DNA of 18,007 nt from an uncultured Sphingomonas sp. GTDB lineage: Bacteria; Pseudomonadota; Alphaproteobacteria; Sphingomonadales; Sphingomonadaceae. Shown here in pieces: positions 1-6,729 of the stretch (its first letter is position 1; every line of letters begins with the position of its first letter). The DNA lies in assembly GCA_946482655.1 (NCBI GenBank), contig CAMLSA010000068.1, positions 1-18,007 of the forward strand, in the 5' to 3' direction. A program made the translations under genes and the position numbers. The notes under the pieces were generated by a model, which was given only the letters and a program-made list of their open reading frames with translations, was not told the origin of the DNA and searched no databases.

Positions 1-1
1 G

Positions 2-307
2 CTGCCAATGCCCATCCTGGTGCTCGGCACCTCCTGGCTGCTCTGGCGCAGCCTCAGGCGCGACAGCGACGCGCACCCCTTCCTCTACGCCCTCATCCTG
101 TTCGCGCTGGCGATGATCGGCCTCGCCATCTCGATGTGGCCGGATGTCATTCCCGGGCGGGTCAGCATCTGGGAGGCGGCGGCGACCGAGCGCAGCCAGG
201 TCTTCATGCTCGTGGGCGCGATCGTCATGCTGCCGATGATCCTGGGCTATACAGCCTGGGCCTATTGGGTGTTCCGCGGCAAGGTAGACGATGCCGGTTA
301 CCACTGA
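2..307 (+). CDS. cydB: Cytochrome bd ubiquinol oxidase subunit II (CydB/CioB), C-terminal part
   Basis: The open frame is already running at the window edge, so only the last 101 residues are present. Two hydrophobic helices are visible (residues about 25-45 and 67-90 of the fragment). The family's end is recognisable: ATERSQVFMLVGA, then MLPMILGYTAWAYWVFRGKV, and a terminal GYH. CydB is the second integral membrane subunit of the quinol oxidase that reduces O2 to water; CydA, which carries the hemes, should lie upstream outside the window. The stop codon overlaps the start of a DUF2474 gene, an arrangement known for the cyanide-insensitive (CioAB-like) subgroup. Placement in that subgroup is inference from the neighbour. 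Confidence 0.9.
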   Translation: MPMPILVLGTSWLLWRSLRRDSDAHPFLYALILFALAMIGLAISMWPDVIPGRVSIWEAAATERSQVFMLVGAIVMLPMILGYTAWAYWVFRGKVDDAGYH

Positions 308-428
308 TCCCGATATCAAGCCCGGCCGGCTGTGGCGGCGCCTTGCCTGGTTCGTCGCGATCTGGGCTGGGAGTGTCGCCTCGCTGGCGGTGGTCGCATG
401 GCTGGTAAGGCTGGCAATTCGCTCCTAG
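291..428 (+). CDS. DUF2474 small membrane protein of the cytochrome bd operon (45 aa)
   Basis: A 45-codon frame starts at ATG 291, inside the last 17 bases of cydB in another frame, and stops at TAG 426-428. AAGG lies about 7 bases before the start. The protein has a short polar N-terminus (MPVTTDPDIKPGR), then LWRRLAWFVAIWAGSVASL, then a hydrophobic run ending in VRLAIRS: a single transmembrane helix. The RLAWFVAIWAGSV core matches what I recall of DUF2474, a family of tiny proteins encoded directly after cydB/cioB in many Proteobacteria. By analogy with CydX it may stabilise the oxidase or its hemes, but this is not shown by the sequence. It is easily missed because of its size and overlap. 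Confidence 0.8.
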   Translation: MPVTTDPDIKPGRLWRRLAWFVAIWAGSVASLAVVAWLVRLAIRS

Positions 429-489
429 GGCCGCAATAGAGGCCGCATTCGCCCGTTCAGTGGGCCGTCCAGGATTCGGGAGAGCCAAA

Positions 490-921
490 ATGAACAAGAT
501 CAGCCTCGATCAAGCGAACATCATCATCGCTGCCGCCTTCGCCAAGGGCGAGGAACTGCGCCTCAAGCCGCTGACGATCGCGGTGCTCGATCCCGGCGGT
601 CACCTGATCGCCTTCGCCCGCTCGGACGCCTCCTCGATCCTCCGGCCCCAGATCGCGATGGGTAAGGCCGGTGGTGCACTCGCGCTCGGCATTTCGTCGC
701 GTGTGGTCGGGACGATGGCGGCAGATCGTCCTACCTTCATAAATGCGCTCGGGCAGATCGCCCCGCATGGCGTCATTCCGGCGGCCGGCGGCGTCATCGT
801 CGTCAACGAGCGCGGCGAACCGCTCGGCGCGGTGGGCGTTACCGGCGATACCTCGGACAATGACGAGCTGTGCGCTCTCGCGGGGATCACCAAGGCCGGG
901 CTGACCGCACAGGACGGCTGA
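490..921 (+). CDS. GlcG/HbpS (DUF336) family heme-binding-like protein
   Basis: Encodes 143 residues from ATG 490, which has GGGAG about 8 bases upstream; the in-frame start at 460 has no such site and adds residues not typical of the family. Family features are the N-terminal helix MNKISLDQANIIIAAAFAKG, the strand LTIAVLDPGGHLIAFAR, and the glycine-rich region HGVIPAAGGVIVVNERGEPLGAVGVTG cut by short loops, ending in a C-terminal helix (DELCALAGI). No signal peptide is seen, so it is probably cytoplasmic. Members include Streptomyces HbpS, which binds heme, and GlcG of glycolate operons, whose role is unclear. It follows the cydB/DUF2474 pair by 61 bases on the same strand and may be co-transcribed. 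A heme-related role is inference. Confidence 0.82.
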   Translation: MNKISLDQANIIIAAAFAKGEELRLKPLTIAVLDPGGHLIAFARSDASSILRPQIAMGKAGGALALGISSRVVGTMAADRPTFINALGQIAPHGVIPAAGGVIVVNERGEPLGAVGVTGDTSDNDELCALAGITKAGLTAQDG

Positions 922-957
922 TTGCGGCGTATGTCCGTAAAGGCGCAGGCCAGCCGA

Positions 958-1272
958 TCAACATCTGTCGCGGTCGACATAGCGACGGCGGCCATCGCGA
1001 TCGACATAATAACAGTCTCTGCCGTCGCGATAGTAGCGACGGTCGTTTGCCGTCACGGCTCCGATAGCCGCGCCGGCGGCAGCGCCGATCGCGGCGCCTT
1101 CTCCCACGCCCACGCCGCCGGTGACGGCACCCAGCGCGGCGCCGCCGGCAGCGCCGATCGCCGCGCCTCGTGCGGCGCCGCGAAGGGCGGGGTCGTCCCG
1201 CGTTTCGCAGGCGGTGGCGGTCAGCAGCAGCGGCACGGCGAAAATGACGGTGGTAATTGAACGCGTGCGCAT
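958..1272 (-). CDS. Glycine-zipper lipoprotein with charged Tyr/Arg/Asp tail
   Basis: Encodes 104 residues from ATG at 1272, which has GAGAGG about 6 bases upstream; the in-frame ATG at 1296 lacks this. Residues 1-22 are a lipoprotein signal (MRTRSITTVIFAVPLLLTATAC) with the lipidated Cys at 22. The middle is a glycine-zipper domain of alternating Gly/Ala pairs (GAARGAAIGAAGGAALGAV, then a second set), a pattern that packs helices in membranes and is seen in outer-membrane lipoproteins such as the SlyB/RcnB-neighbour type. The end is hydrophilic and rich in Tyr, Arg and Asp (DRRYYRDGRDCYYVDRDG, two further Cys). The exact function is unknown. A candidate EcfG promoter lies at 1310-1334, suggesting envelope-stress control. 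Confidence 0.8.
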   Translation of the reverse strand: MRTRSITTVIFAVPLLLTATACETRDDPALRGAARGAAIGAAGGAALGAVTGGVGVGEGAAIGAAAGAAIGAVTANDRRYYRDGRDCYYVDRDGRRRYVDRDRC

Positions 1273-1309
1273 AACGATCCTCTCGGCATTGTTCATGCCC
1301 CGCTCAACA

Positions 1310-1334
1310 AACGTCGAAGCGGCGGAAAAGTTCT
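1310..1334 (-). promoter_or_regulatory. Candidate EcfG-type (general stress sigma) promoter
   Basis: Read on the minus strand, AGAAC (1334-1330), 16 bases, then CGTT (1313-1310). The alphaproteobacterial EcfG consensus is GGAAC, 16-17 bases, CGTT, so this has one mismatch. It would place the transcript start about 30 bases before the lipoprotein start at 1272. Support comes from the neighbouring lipoprotein gene having a similar site with identical spacing. Confidence 0.35.
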
Positions 1335-1375
1335 GGGACCCAGGCGGGGCAAGCGGCCGACGGGTTCGTCGAAGC

Positions 1376-1669
1376 TTACTGCCCCTGTGCCATCGCGTTC
1401 TTCTGGCTGTTCGTCAGTGCGCCGGCATTGATGTCCGAATCGTCGATCGCTTCTTCCCGGGCAGCGCCCGCCTGGCGGGTGGCATCGGCCTTGGCTTCCA
1501 TCATATCCTCGGATGCACCGGTCATATTCTCGGCGGCGGCGTCCATGGCGTCCGCCCTGTCCTCCGCGGCCTCTTGCGCCTGTTCGCCGAGCTTGTCGTC
1601 GCCCTGGCCACCGCAGGCGGCGAGCGCGAGGAAGGTGGCCGAAACGAGGGTCGAGGTGAATGCGCGCAT
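1376..1669 (-). CDS. Small alanine-rich lipoprotein of unknown function
   Basis: Encodes 97 residues from ATG at 1669, with GGGAG about 7 bases before it. The longer frame up to 1738 would run to the tRNA gene boundary and lacks a signal peptide at its start, so it is rejected. The N-terminus MRAFTSTLVSATFLALAAC is a lipoprotein signal, with lipidated Cys at 19 followed by GGQGDD. The mature part is very Ala/Glu/Asp/Met-rich (GEQAQEAAEDRADAMDAAAE) and probably one long amphipathic helix or coiled coil. I do not recognise a named domain. It lies upstream of, and on the same strand as, the glycine-zipper lipoprotein but about 100 bases away with its own candidate stress promoter. Confidence 0.75.
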   Translation of the reverse strand: MRAFTSTLVSATFLALAACGGQGDDKLGEQAQEAAEDRADAMDAAAENMTGASEDMMEAKADATRQAGAAREEAIDDSDINAGALTNSQKNAMAQGQ

Positions 1670-1699
1670 GGATCGCTCCCTGTTAAATTGCGGAGCATG

Positions 1700-1724
1700 A
1701 GCGATTTTATCCGGTGAAGGTTCC
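1700..1724 (-). promoter_or_regulatory. Candidate EcfG-type (general stress sigma) promoter
   Basis: On the minus strand, GGAAC (1724-1720), 16 bases, then CGCT (1703-1700). The -35 half is an exact match to the EcfG consensus and the -10 half has one mismatch from CGTT. The expected transcript start is about 25 bases before the ATG at 1669 and downstream of the tRNA 3' end, a sensible position. Confidence 0.4.
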
Positions 1725-1740
1725 CGCACGACGAACATGG

Positions 1741-1817
1741 TGGCGCGCCCGACAGGATTCGAACCTGTGACCCCAAGCTTAGAAGGCTCGTGCTCTATCC
1801 AACTGAGCTACGGGCGC
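1741..1817 (-). tRNA. tRNA-Arg (anticodon TCT)
   Basis: A complete cloverleaf can be folded on the minus strand. The acceptor stem is GCGCCCG (1817-1811) with CGGGCGC (1751-1745). The D arm is GCTC/GAGC, the anticodon stem CGAGC/GCTTG with loop CTTCTAA, and the T arm ACAGG-TTCGAAT-CCTGT. The anticodon TCT is at 1783-1781, reading the AGA/AGG arginine codons that are rare in this GC-rich genome. The discriminator base is G (1744) and the CCA end is encoded (1743-1741). No integrase or duplicated attachment sequence is seen beside it. Confidence 0.97.
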
Positions 1818-1877
1818 GCGATGGGCGGGAGATAGCGTGGATTGCGCTGCGATGGAACGTGGTTAGTGTGCGCGGCC

Positions 1878-2624
1878 ATGACCGAGACGATGGCCGCCCC
1901 GATCGTAGCCGACGCCCAGGCCATAAAGGGCCGTCATTTTCGCTATTTCGACTTCGTGATGGCGGCCTTCGTCACCATCCTGCTGCTGTCCAATGTGCTG
2001 GGCGCGGGAAAGGTGGCGAGGATCGACCTGCCCGGCGTCGGCGCCTTGCCTTTCGGTGCGGGCATATTGTTCTTCCCGATCGGCTATGTGCTCGGCGACA
2101 TATTGACCGAAGTCTATGGCTATGCGCGCGCGCGCCGCTGCATCTGGGCGGGGACGGTGGCGCTGCTGTTCATGGCGTTAATGAGCTGGGTGGTGGTGGC
2201 GCTGCCGCCCGCCGCCGATTGGAACGGGCAGGCCGCCTATGAGCAGGTCTTCGGGCAGGTGCCACGCATCGTCTTCGCCTCGATCACCGCCTTCTGGGCG
2301 GGTGAGTTCGTCAACAGCTACGTCATGGCCAAGATGAAGGTCATGACCCGGGGCAGGCATCTTTGGACGCGTACGATCGGTTCGACGATCGCGGGGCAGG
2401 GTGTCGACAGCCTGATCTTCTATCCGCTCGCCTTCCTCGGCGCCGAGGGCTGGACGACCAGGCTGGTGCTTCAGGTGCTGGTCATCCAATGGCTGCTCAA
2501 GGTGAGCTGGGAGGTCATCCTCACCCCGGTCACCTATTTCGTCGTCAACGGCCTTAAGCGGCGCGAGGGTATCGACATCTTCGACGGGCATACCGATTTC
2601 ACGCCGTTCAAGGCGGCGGTGTAA
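1878..2624 (+). CDS. Queuosine precursor transporter, YhhQ/VUT family
   Basis: Encodes 248 residues from ATG 1878; an in-frame start at 1842 would precede the usual N-terminus and a second ATG lies at 1890, so the start is uncertain by a few codons because no strong ribosome site is present. About six hydrophobic helices are visible. Family signatures are YFDFVMAAFVTILLLSNVLG in helix 1, FPIGYVLGDILTEVYGY (the acidic D...TE..YG motif) in helix 2-3, FVNSYVMAKMKV, and GQGVDSLIFYPLAF. Members bring queuine or preQ0/preQ1 across the inner membrane for tRNA wobble-base modification. It is divergent from the tRNA-Arg gene and convergent with purQ. TCT tRNA is not a queuosine target, so that adjacency is probably chance. 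Confidence 0.88.
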   Translation: MTETMAAPIVADAQAIKGRHFRYFDFVMAAFVTILLLSNVLGAGKVARIDLPGVGALPFGAGILFFPIGYVLGDILTEVYGYARARRCIWAGTVALLFMALMSWVVVALPPAADWNGQAAYEQVFGQVPRIVFASITAFWAGEFVNSYVMAKMKVMTRGRHLWTRTIGSTIAGQGVDSLIFYPLAFLGAEGWTTRLVLQVLVIQWLLKVSWEVILTPVTYFVVNGLKRREGIDIFDGHTDFTPFKAAV

Positions 2625-2684
2625 GGAGTCTCGGCTCGACATCGATCGTGAAGCGAGCCCCGCAGAGGCGACCCGCCGAGTGGC

Positions 2685-3350
<666 letters not shown>

Positions 3351-3368
3351 GCGACTATCTCCAGCGAC

Positions 3369-3599
3369 CTAGTTGCGCTCGATCCGGAAATTCTCGATCA
3401 CGGTGTTGGCGAGCAGCTTCTTGCACATCGCCTCGATATCCGCCTCGCTGACGCCCTCGTCATGATCGAGCTCGATCAGCTTGCCGGCGCGCACGTCATT
3501 GACCCCGGAAAAGCCGAGCGAGCCCAATGCATGGTGAATCGCCTTGCCCTGAGGGTCGAGCACGCCGCCCTTCAGGGTTACATAGACGCGGGTCTTCAT
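3369..3599 (-). CDS. purS: Phosphoribosylformylglycinamidine synthase subunit PurS
   Basis: Encodes 76 residues from ATG at 3599 with GAGG about 6 bases upstream; an in-frame start at 3656 adds 19 residues not found in the family. The N-terminus MKTRVYVTLKGGVLDPQGKA and the following HHALGSLGF and VRAGKLIEL are the standard PurS pattern. PurS is a small dimer that bridges PurQ and PurL for ammonia transfer. purC, often the gene before purS in alphaproteobacteria, is missing; an apbE gene precedes it by 72 bases, so purSQ may either have its own promoter in that gap or receive transcription from the apbE cassette. Confidence 0.96.
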   Translation of the reverse strand: MKTRVYVTLKGGVLDPQGKAIHHALGSLGFSGVNDVRAGKLIELDHDEGVSEADIEAMCKKLLANTVIENFRIERN

Positions 3600-3671
3600 C
3601 GCGGCCTCATCTTTGAAATGTGCCGCCCCTATGGCCGCGAAGCGCCCGCCGGGCAAGGGGGCGTACCTCTA

Positions 3672-4631
3672 TTATTCGAGCATTTCGAGGAGCGCGGGGC
3701 TCAATCGCTCGACATCGCTCACGAAGCGTGCCGGCAACCCTTCGTAGATGGCCAGCGCGAGCCCGTCCTCGGGCCCGAGCACGGTAAGCGCGGTCGCCCA
3801 GGCATCGGCCAGCATCGCGCTCTGATGGATGACGCTGACCGATCGCAGGCCATGCCCGGCGGGAAGGCCGTTGCACGGGTCGATCGTGTGCGCGCCGCGC
3901 CGGTAATCGCCCGAGGTCGCGACGGCGAGGCCGTGCAGCGCGATCCGGAGCCGCGGAAGGGCGAGGCCGGGCGGGTCCTCGAGATCGACCCACCAGGGCT
4001 CGCCATCGGGTCTGACGCCGCGGCCCGTCAGTTCGCCGCCTATCTCGACCAGGGCGTGGCGGATGCCATGGACGGCGAGCCGGTCCGCGATCGTGTCAAC
4101 CGCATAGCCCTTGGCGATGCCCGAAAGGTCGAGCGCCAGGCCGCCGGGCTGGAGCAGGCTGTTTCCATCGCGTCGCAGGCGGTGCCACCCCGCAAGTTTC
4201 CGTGCCGCGGCTATCGCGCCGGTATCCTGGCTGCGTTCTCCCGGATCCGGGCCGAATCCGTGCAGCGCCACGAGGCGGCCTACCGTGGGATCGAAGGCCC
4301 CCGCACTGCGGCGCGCGATGTCGATGGCGGCCTCGATCACCGTCGCGAAATCGGCCGGCAGCGTGATCCAGCTGCCCGGCATGGCACGATTATAGGCGGA
4401 GATCAGCGAGTTGGACCGCCAATGGCTCATCTCGGCTATGATCATATCGAGGCGCTGGATGATCCCCGCCTCTATGCCGGGCAGATCGCAATCCGGCGGC
4501 ACGACAAAGCGCACCGACCAGCTCGTCCCCATCGTCTCGCCGCCGAGCGCCGCGACCGGGCGCCCAGGATCGCGGCCGGCGAAGTCCGCGATCGCGATCT
4601 CGCGCGGCAGGGCGATCCGGACTTCGGTCAG
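3672..4631 (-). CDS. apbE: FAD:protein FMN transferase ApbE, apparent CTG start, no visible signal peptide
   Basis: Encodes about 319 residues. ApbE motifs in order: GGETMGTSW (31-38), AFDPTVGRLV, LDLSGIAKGYAVD, VEIGGEL, ATSGDYR...HTIDPCNGLPA, and SAMLADAWATALTVLG, the last holding metal-binding residues. The enzyme moves FMN from FAD onto Thr or Ser of a target protein. No ATG or GTG lies in frame before GGETMG. The only conventional alternative start is TTG at 4748, deep inside the upstream gene. CTG at 4631 overlaps the upstream stop as CTGA and has GAGGTG 7 bases before it, so it is chosen. Neither version has a signal peptide, although many ApbE proteins act in the periplasm. The likely target is the DUF2271 protein two genes upstream. 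Confidence 0.9.
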   Translation of the reverse strand: MTEVRIALPREIAIADFAGRDPGRPVAALGGETMGTSWSVRFVVPPDCDLPGIEAGIIQRLDMIIAEMSHWRSNSLISAYNRAMPGSWITLPADFATVIEAAIDIARRSAGAFDPTVGRLVALHGFGPDPGERSQDTGAIAAARKLAGWHRLRRDGNSLLQPGGLALDLSGIAKGYAVDTIADRLAVHGIRHALVEIGGELTGRGVRPDGEPWWVDLEDPPGLALPRLRIALHGLAVATSGDYRRGAHTIDPCNGLPAGHGLRSVSVIHQSAMLADAWATALTVLGPEDGLALAIYEGLPARFVSDVERLSPALLEMLE

Positions 4632-5473
4632 GGGAGCAGCACCTCGACCGTGGTGACATAGCTCATCCGGCGCTGGCTGGCCTTGGGCTCCGATGGCTTG
4701 TTGTCGGTCAGGGTCGCGTTGACCCAGTACATGCCCGCCGTCGGCCAATCGATCTTGACGACACCGTCGGCGCCGGTCGTGTAGTCACGCGCGCCGTCGT
4801 CGTTGCGATAGCGCTTGCCGCCCGGCACGACCGTGACCTTGAGCGCGGGGGCGGGCTTGCCGTCGACCAGAAAGCGGAACTGGGCCTTCTCACCGGCGAC
4901 CAGCTCGTCGGGATGGGTGATCGGCTCGAATTCGATGCCCCTGCCGTTCGGCTTGAATACGGCCGTGGTGGATTGGCCGGCGGTGACGTAGATCTCGTTC
5001 CGGCCGATCACCTCGGTCAGCTTGATGTCGGTTGCCTCCGGCGGAATGTCGGCCACCGCCACCGGCGGAGTCCCGGACTGGCCGCCCGGACCCATGCCGG
5101 GCCGTCCGCCGACGCGGCGCTCCTCACCGTTGAGCTTGAAGCTGCCTATCACGTTCGACGTCATGGTGCCGATCTTCCAGGTGCCCGGCTTGTCGAGCTT
5201 GACGTCGAAGGTCGAGCGGTAGTGGCCGGTCGCCGGGTTGGCGAGCTGGCCCGGGCTGCCGTCGGGCGCCCAGACCTTGACGTTGTTGATCGGCATCGCG
5301 CGGTGATCGGCGAAGAACAGGTCGTTCGAGCTGGCGGCGTCGACCGTCACCCAGCTGTCGGTTCCCGAGAAGACGGTAGCGTTCGGCAGCATCCACTGAC
5401 GGTGCGCGGAACCGGCTGCGGGAAGCGAAAGCAGCGCGGCGGCGGCGAGCAGGCGGGCGGGAAAGCGCATCAT
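4628..5473 (-). CDS. DUF4198 periplasmic protein with N-terminal histidine after the signal
   Basis: Encodes 281 residues from ATG at 5473 (a second ATG follows directly), with GAGG about 8 bases upstream. Residues 1-23 are a Sec signal peptide (MMRFPARLL then an Ala/Leu core ending AAGSA). Predicted cleavage leaves His24 first (HRQWMLP). Family features follow: SWVTVDAASSNDLFF, DHRAMPI, RSTFDVKLDKPGTWKIG, a Gly/Pro-rich insert near residues 125-145 and a C-terminal beta domain (KAQFRFLVDGKPAPALKVTVVPGG, then GMYWVNATL). DUF4198 includes proteins linked to nickel or other metal uptake. The fold is probably beta-sandwich and periplasmic. It lies 10 bases after the DUF2271 gene and overlaps apbE by 4 bases. 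Metal binding is inference. Confidence 0.86.
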   Translation of the reverse strand: MMRFPARLLAAAALLSLPAAGSAHRQWMLPNATVFSGTDSWVTVDAASSNDLFFADHRAMPINNVKVWAPDGSPGQLANPATGHYRSTFDVKLDKPGTWKIGTMTSNVIGSFKLNGEERRVGGRPGMGPGGQSGTPPVAVADIPPEATDIKLTEVIGRNEIYVTAGQSTTAVFKPNGRGIEFEPITHPDELVAGEKAQFRFLVDGKPAPALKVTVVPGGKRYRNDDGARDYTTGADGVVKIDWPTAGMYWVNATLTDNKPSEPKASQRRMSYVTTVEVLLP

Positions 5474-5483
5474 CGTGGAATCC

Positions 5484-5963
5484 TCAGCGAACGGAGAGGG
5501 TGATGGCGCCGAGCTCGGTCTTCCCCGAACCCTTGGCGGCCTTGGCGGGTAGTGTGATCGGCAGCGAAACCACTTCACGGCCACCGGTTTCGCGCGAAGC
5601 CTCGACGTAGAGCACATAGGCGCCCGGCTTGAGGTTGGCGGGAAGGGGGATGGCGTAGCTGCCGGGCGCACGCGTGGCACCGCTGATCCCGTCGGCGGGC
5701 ATTTTCAGGCTCTTGCCTCCCTTGCGCCACCATGCGCGCATTTCGGACAGCCATTTGGTGCCGGGTTCGTTGCCGCCCTGCTTGATGTCATACCAGACCG
5801 AGACGGTTCGCGCCGCGCCGCCGCCCGCGGGCTCGATCCACACCGCCACATAGGGCTTGTGATATTCGGCGACGGTGAGGCGCGGGATGGTCACGTTGAC
5901 GGTTGCCGCCGAAGCGGGAGCCGCGGCGATACCGCCGATAAACAGGAAAGGCGTATAACGCAT
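5484..5963 (-). CDS. DUF2271 periplasmic protein, predicted covalent-FMN carrier
   Basis: Encodes 159 residues from ATG at 5963, with GAGGG about 7 bases upstream. Residues 1-20 are a signal peptide (MRYTPFLFIGGIAAAPASAA). The DUF2271 pattern follows: KPYVAVWIEPAGG, VSVWYDIKQGG, KWLSEMRAWWRKGG, then DGISGATRAPGSY at 91-103, and a C-terminal PGAYVLYVEASRE strand. The D91-x-x-S-G-A-T97 sequence fits the ApbE target motif D-x-x-(S/T)-G-A-(S/T), which would place FMN on Thr97. The apbE gene in the same operon supports this. Expected role: periplasmic one-electron flavin carrier taking electrons from, or giving them to, the PepSY membrane protein encoded 10 bases upstream. No biochemical role is known to me. 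Confidence 0.86.
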   Translation of the reverse strand: MRYTPFLFIGGIAAAPASAATVNVTIPRLTVAEYHKPYVAVWIEPAGGGAARTVSVWYDIKQGGNEPGTKWLSEMRAWWRKGGKSLKMPADGISGATRAPGSYAIPLPANLKPGAYVLYVEASRETGGREVVSLPITLPAKAAKGSGKTELGAITLSVR

Positions 5964-5972
5964 TGATTACCC

Positions 5973-6641
5973 TCAATGAATTAGAAGCAAAATGATCAGG
6001 AGCGGCACGATCAGACCCAGCCCCACGAGCGGCCAGGTGAGCGGCCTCGGCTTGCTGTGCATGTAGAGAAGGAACAGGCCGGTCAGCGTGAAGAGAATGC
6101 ACGCGCCTGCGAAGATATCAATGAACCAGCTCCACGCGCCGCCGGTGTTGCGGCCCTTGTGGAGATCATTGGCGTAAGAGATCCAGCCCCGATCGGTGAT
6201 CTCGGCGCGGACCGCGCCGCTGATCCGGTCGACGCTGACCCAGGCGTCGCCGCCGGGACGGGGCAGGGCGACATAGATCTCGCCGTCCGACCACTCGGCC
6301 GGCTTTCCTGCGGGATCGAGGCTGAGCTGCTTCTTGATCTCAGACGCGACCGGCGCGGGCAGCGGGGCGGATTCTGATGCCGGTTTGGCGAGCGCGGCGA
6401 GCAGGGGAGCGGTGAGCTGCGCCTTCAATTCTCGGATGGCTGGCGTGGCGTTGATCGTGGCGGCGTGGTTCAGGGTGATGCCGGTGATCGCAAACAGCAG
6501 CATGCCGATCATCGACAGTGCCGCGCTCATCCAGTGCCACCCATGGACCTGCTTGAGCCACCAGCCGCGCGAACGATACCAGGGTCGCGGCGAGGGCCTT
6601 CGGGTTTCGCTGAAAATGGCGGGATCGGGCGACCGGTTCAC
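5973..6641 (-). CDS. PepSY-associated transmembrane protein, possible di-heme reductase subunit
   Basis: Encodes 222 residues from a GTG at 6641; no good ribosome site is seen, but the next in-frame Met lies inside helix 1. The arginine-rich N-terminus (RRPSPRPWYRSRGWWLKQVHGWHW) leads to helix 1 (about 38-58), a periplasmic PepSY-like domain (about 60-165, with DAWVSVDRISGAVRAEI), helix 2 (172-194) and helix 3 (202-220). Histidines 33/36 and 195 fall at the cytoplasmic face, 59 and 161 at the periplasmic face. This resembles the FoxB/PiuB-type PepSY reductases, some of which carry two b hemes and reduce ferric siderophores. It is first in the cassette, 88 bases after rpoD, and a Fur-like operator lies upstream. 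Confidence 0.85.
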   Translation of the reverse strand: MNRSPDPAIFSETRRPSPRPWYRSRGWWLKQVHGWHWMSAALSMIGMLLFAITGITLNHAATINATPAIRELKAQLTAPLLAALAKPASESAPLPAPVASEIKKQLSLDPAGKPAEWSDGEIYVALPRPGGDAWVSVDRISGAVRAEITDRGWISYANDLHKGRNTGGAWSWFIDIFAGACILFTLTGLFLLYMHSKPRPLTWPLVGLGLIVPLLIILLLIH

Positions 6642-6683
6642 ATTCGCCAGCTAGCGTGAACTATGCGTCGCGGCAATAGCTAA

Positions 6684-6698
6684 TGCGAATTGTTCGCA
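6684..6698. promoter_or_regulatory. Candidate Fur box (7-1-7 inverted repeat)
   Basis: The 15-base site reads TGCGAAT-T-GTTCGCA. Its halves are inverted repeats apart from one position, in the 7-1-7 layout of the Fur box (TGATAAT-N-ATTATCA type), with the TGCGAAT variant I associate with alphaproteobacterial sites. It starts 43 bases before the PepSY start codon in the 88-base gap after rpoD, where it could block the cassette promoter when iron is plentiful. Clear -35/-10 boxes could not be assigned. Confidence 0.55.
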
Positions 6699-6729
6699 AT
6701 AATTCAGTGTTGAAATAATCTCGCGAGTC

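Noticed and set aside
1741..1817. tRNA-Arg gene as a mobile-element attachment site
   Set aside because: There is no integrase, duplicated 3' end or foreign composition nearby; the neighbours look like core genes.
2625..2684. Possible terminator between the transporter gene and purQ (GGCTCG...CGAGCC)
   Set aside because: The stem is only 6 bp with a 15-base loop and no T-run; too weak to call.
6210..6230. DRISGAV in the PepSY protein as a second flavinylation site
   Set aside because: The last position is Val, which cannot accept FMN, and the segment is a normal PepSY strand.
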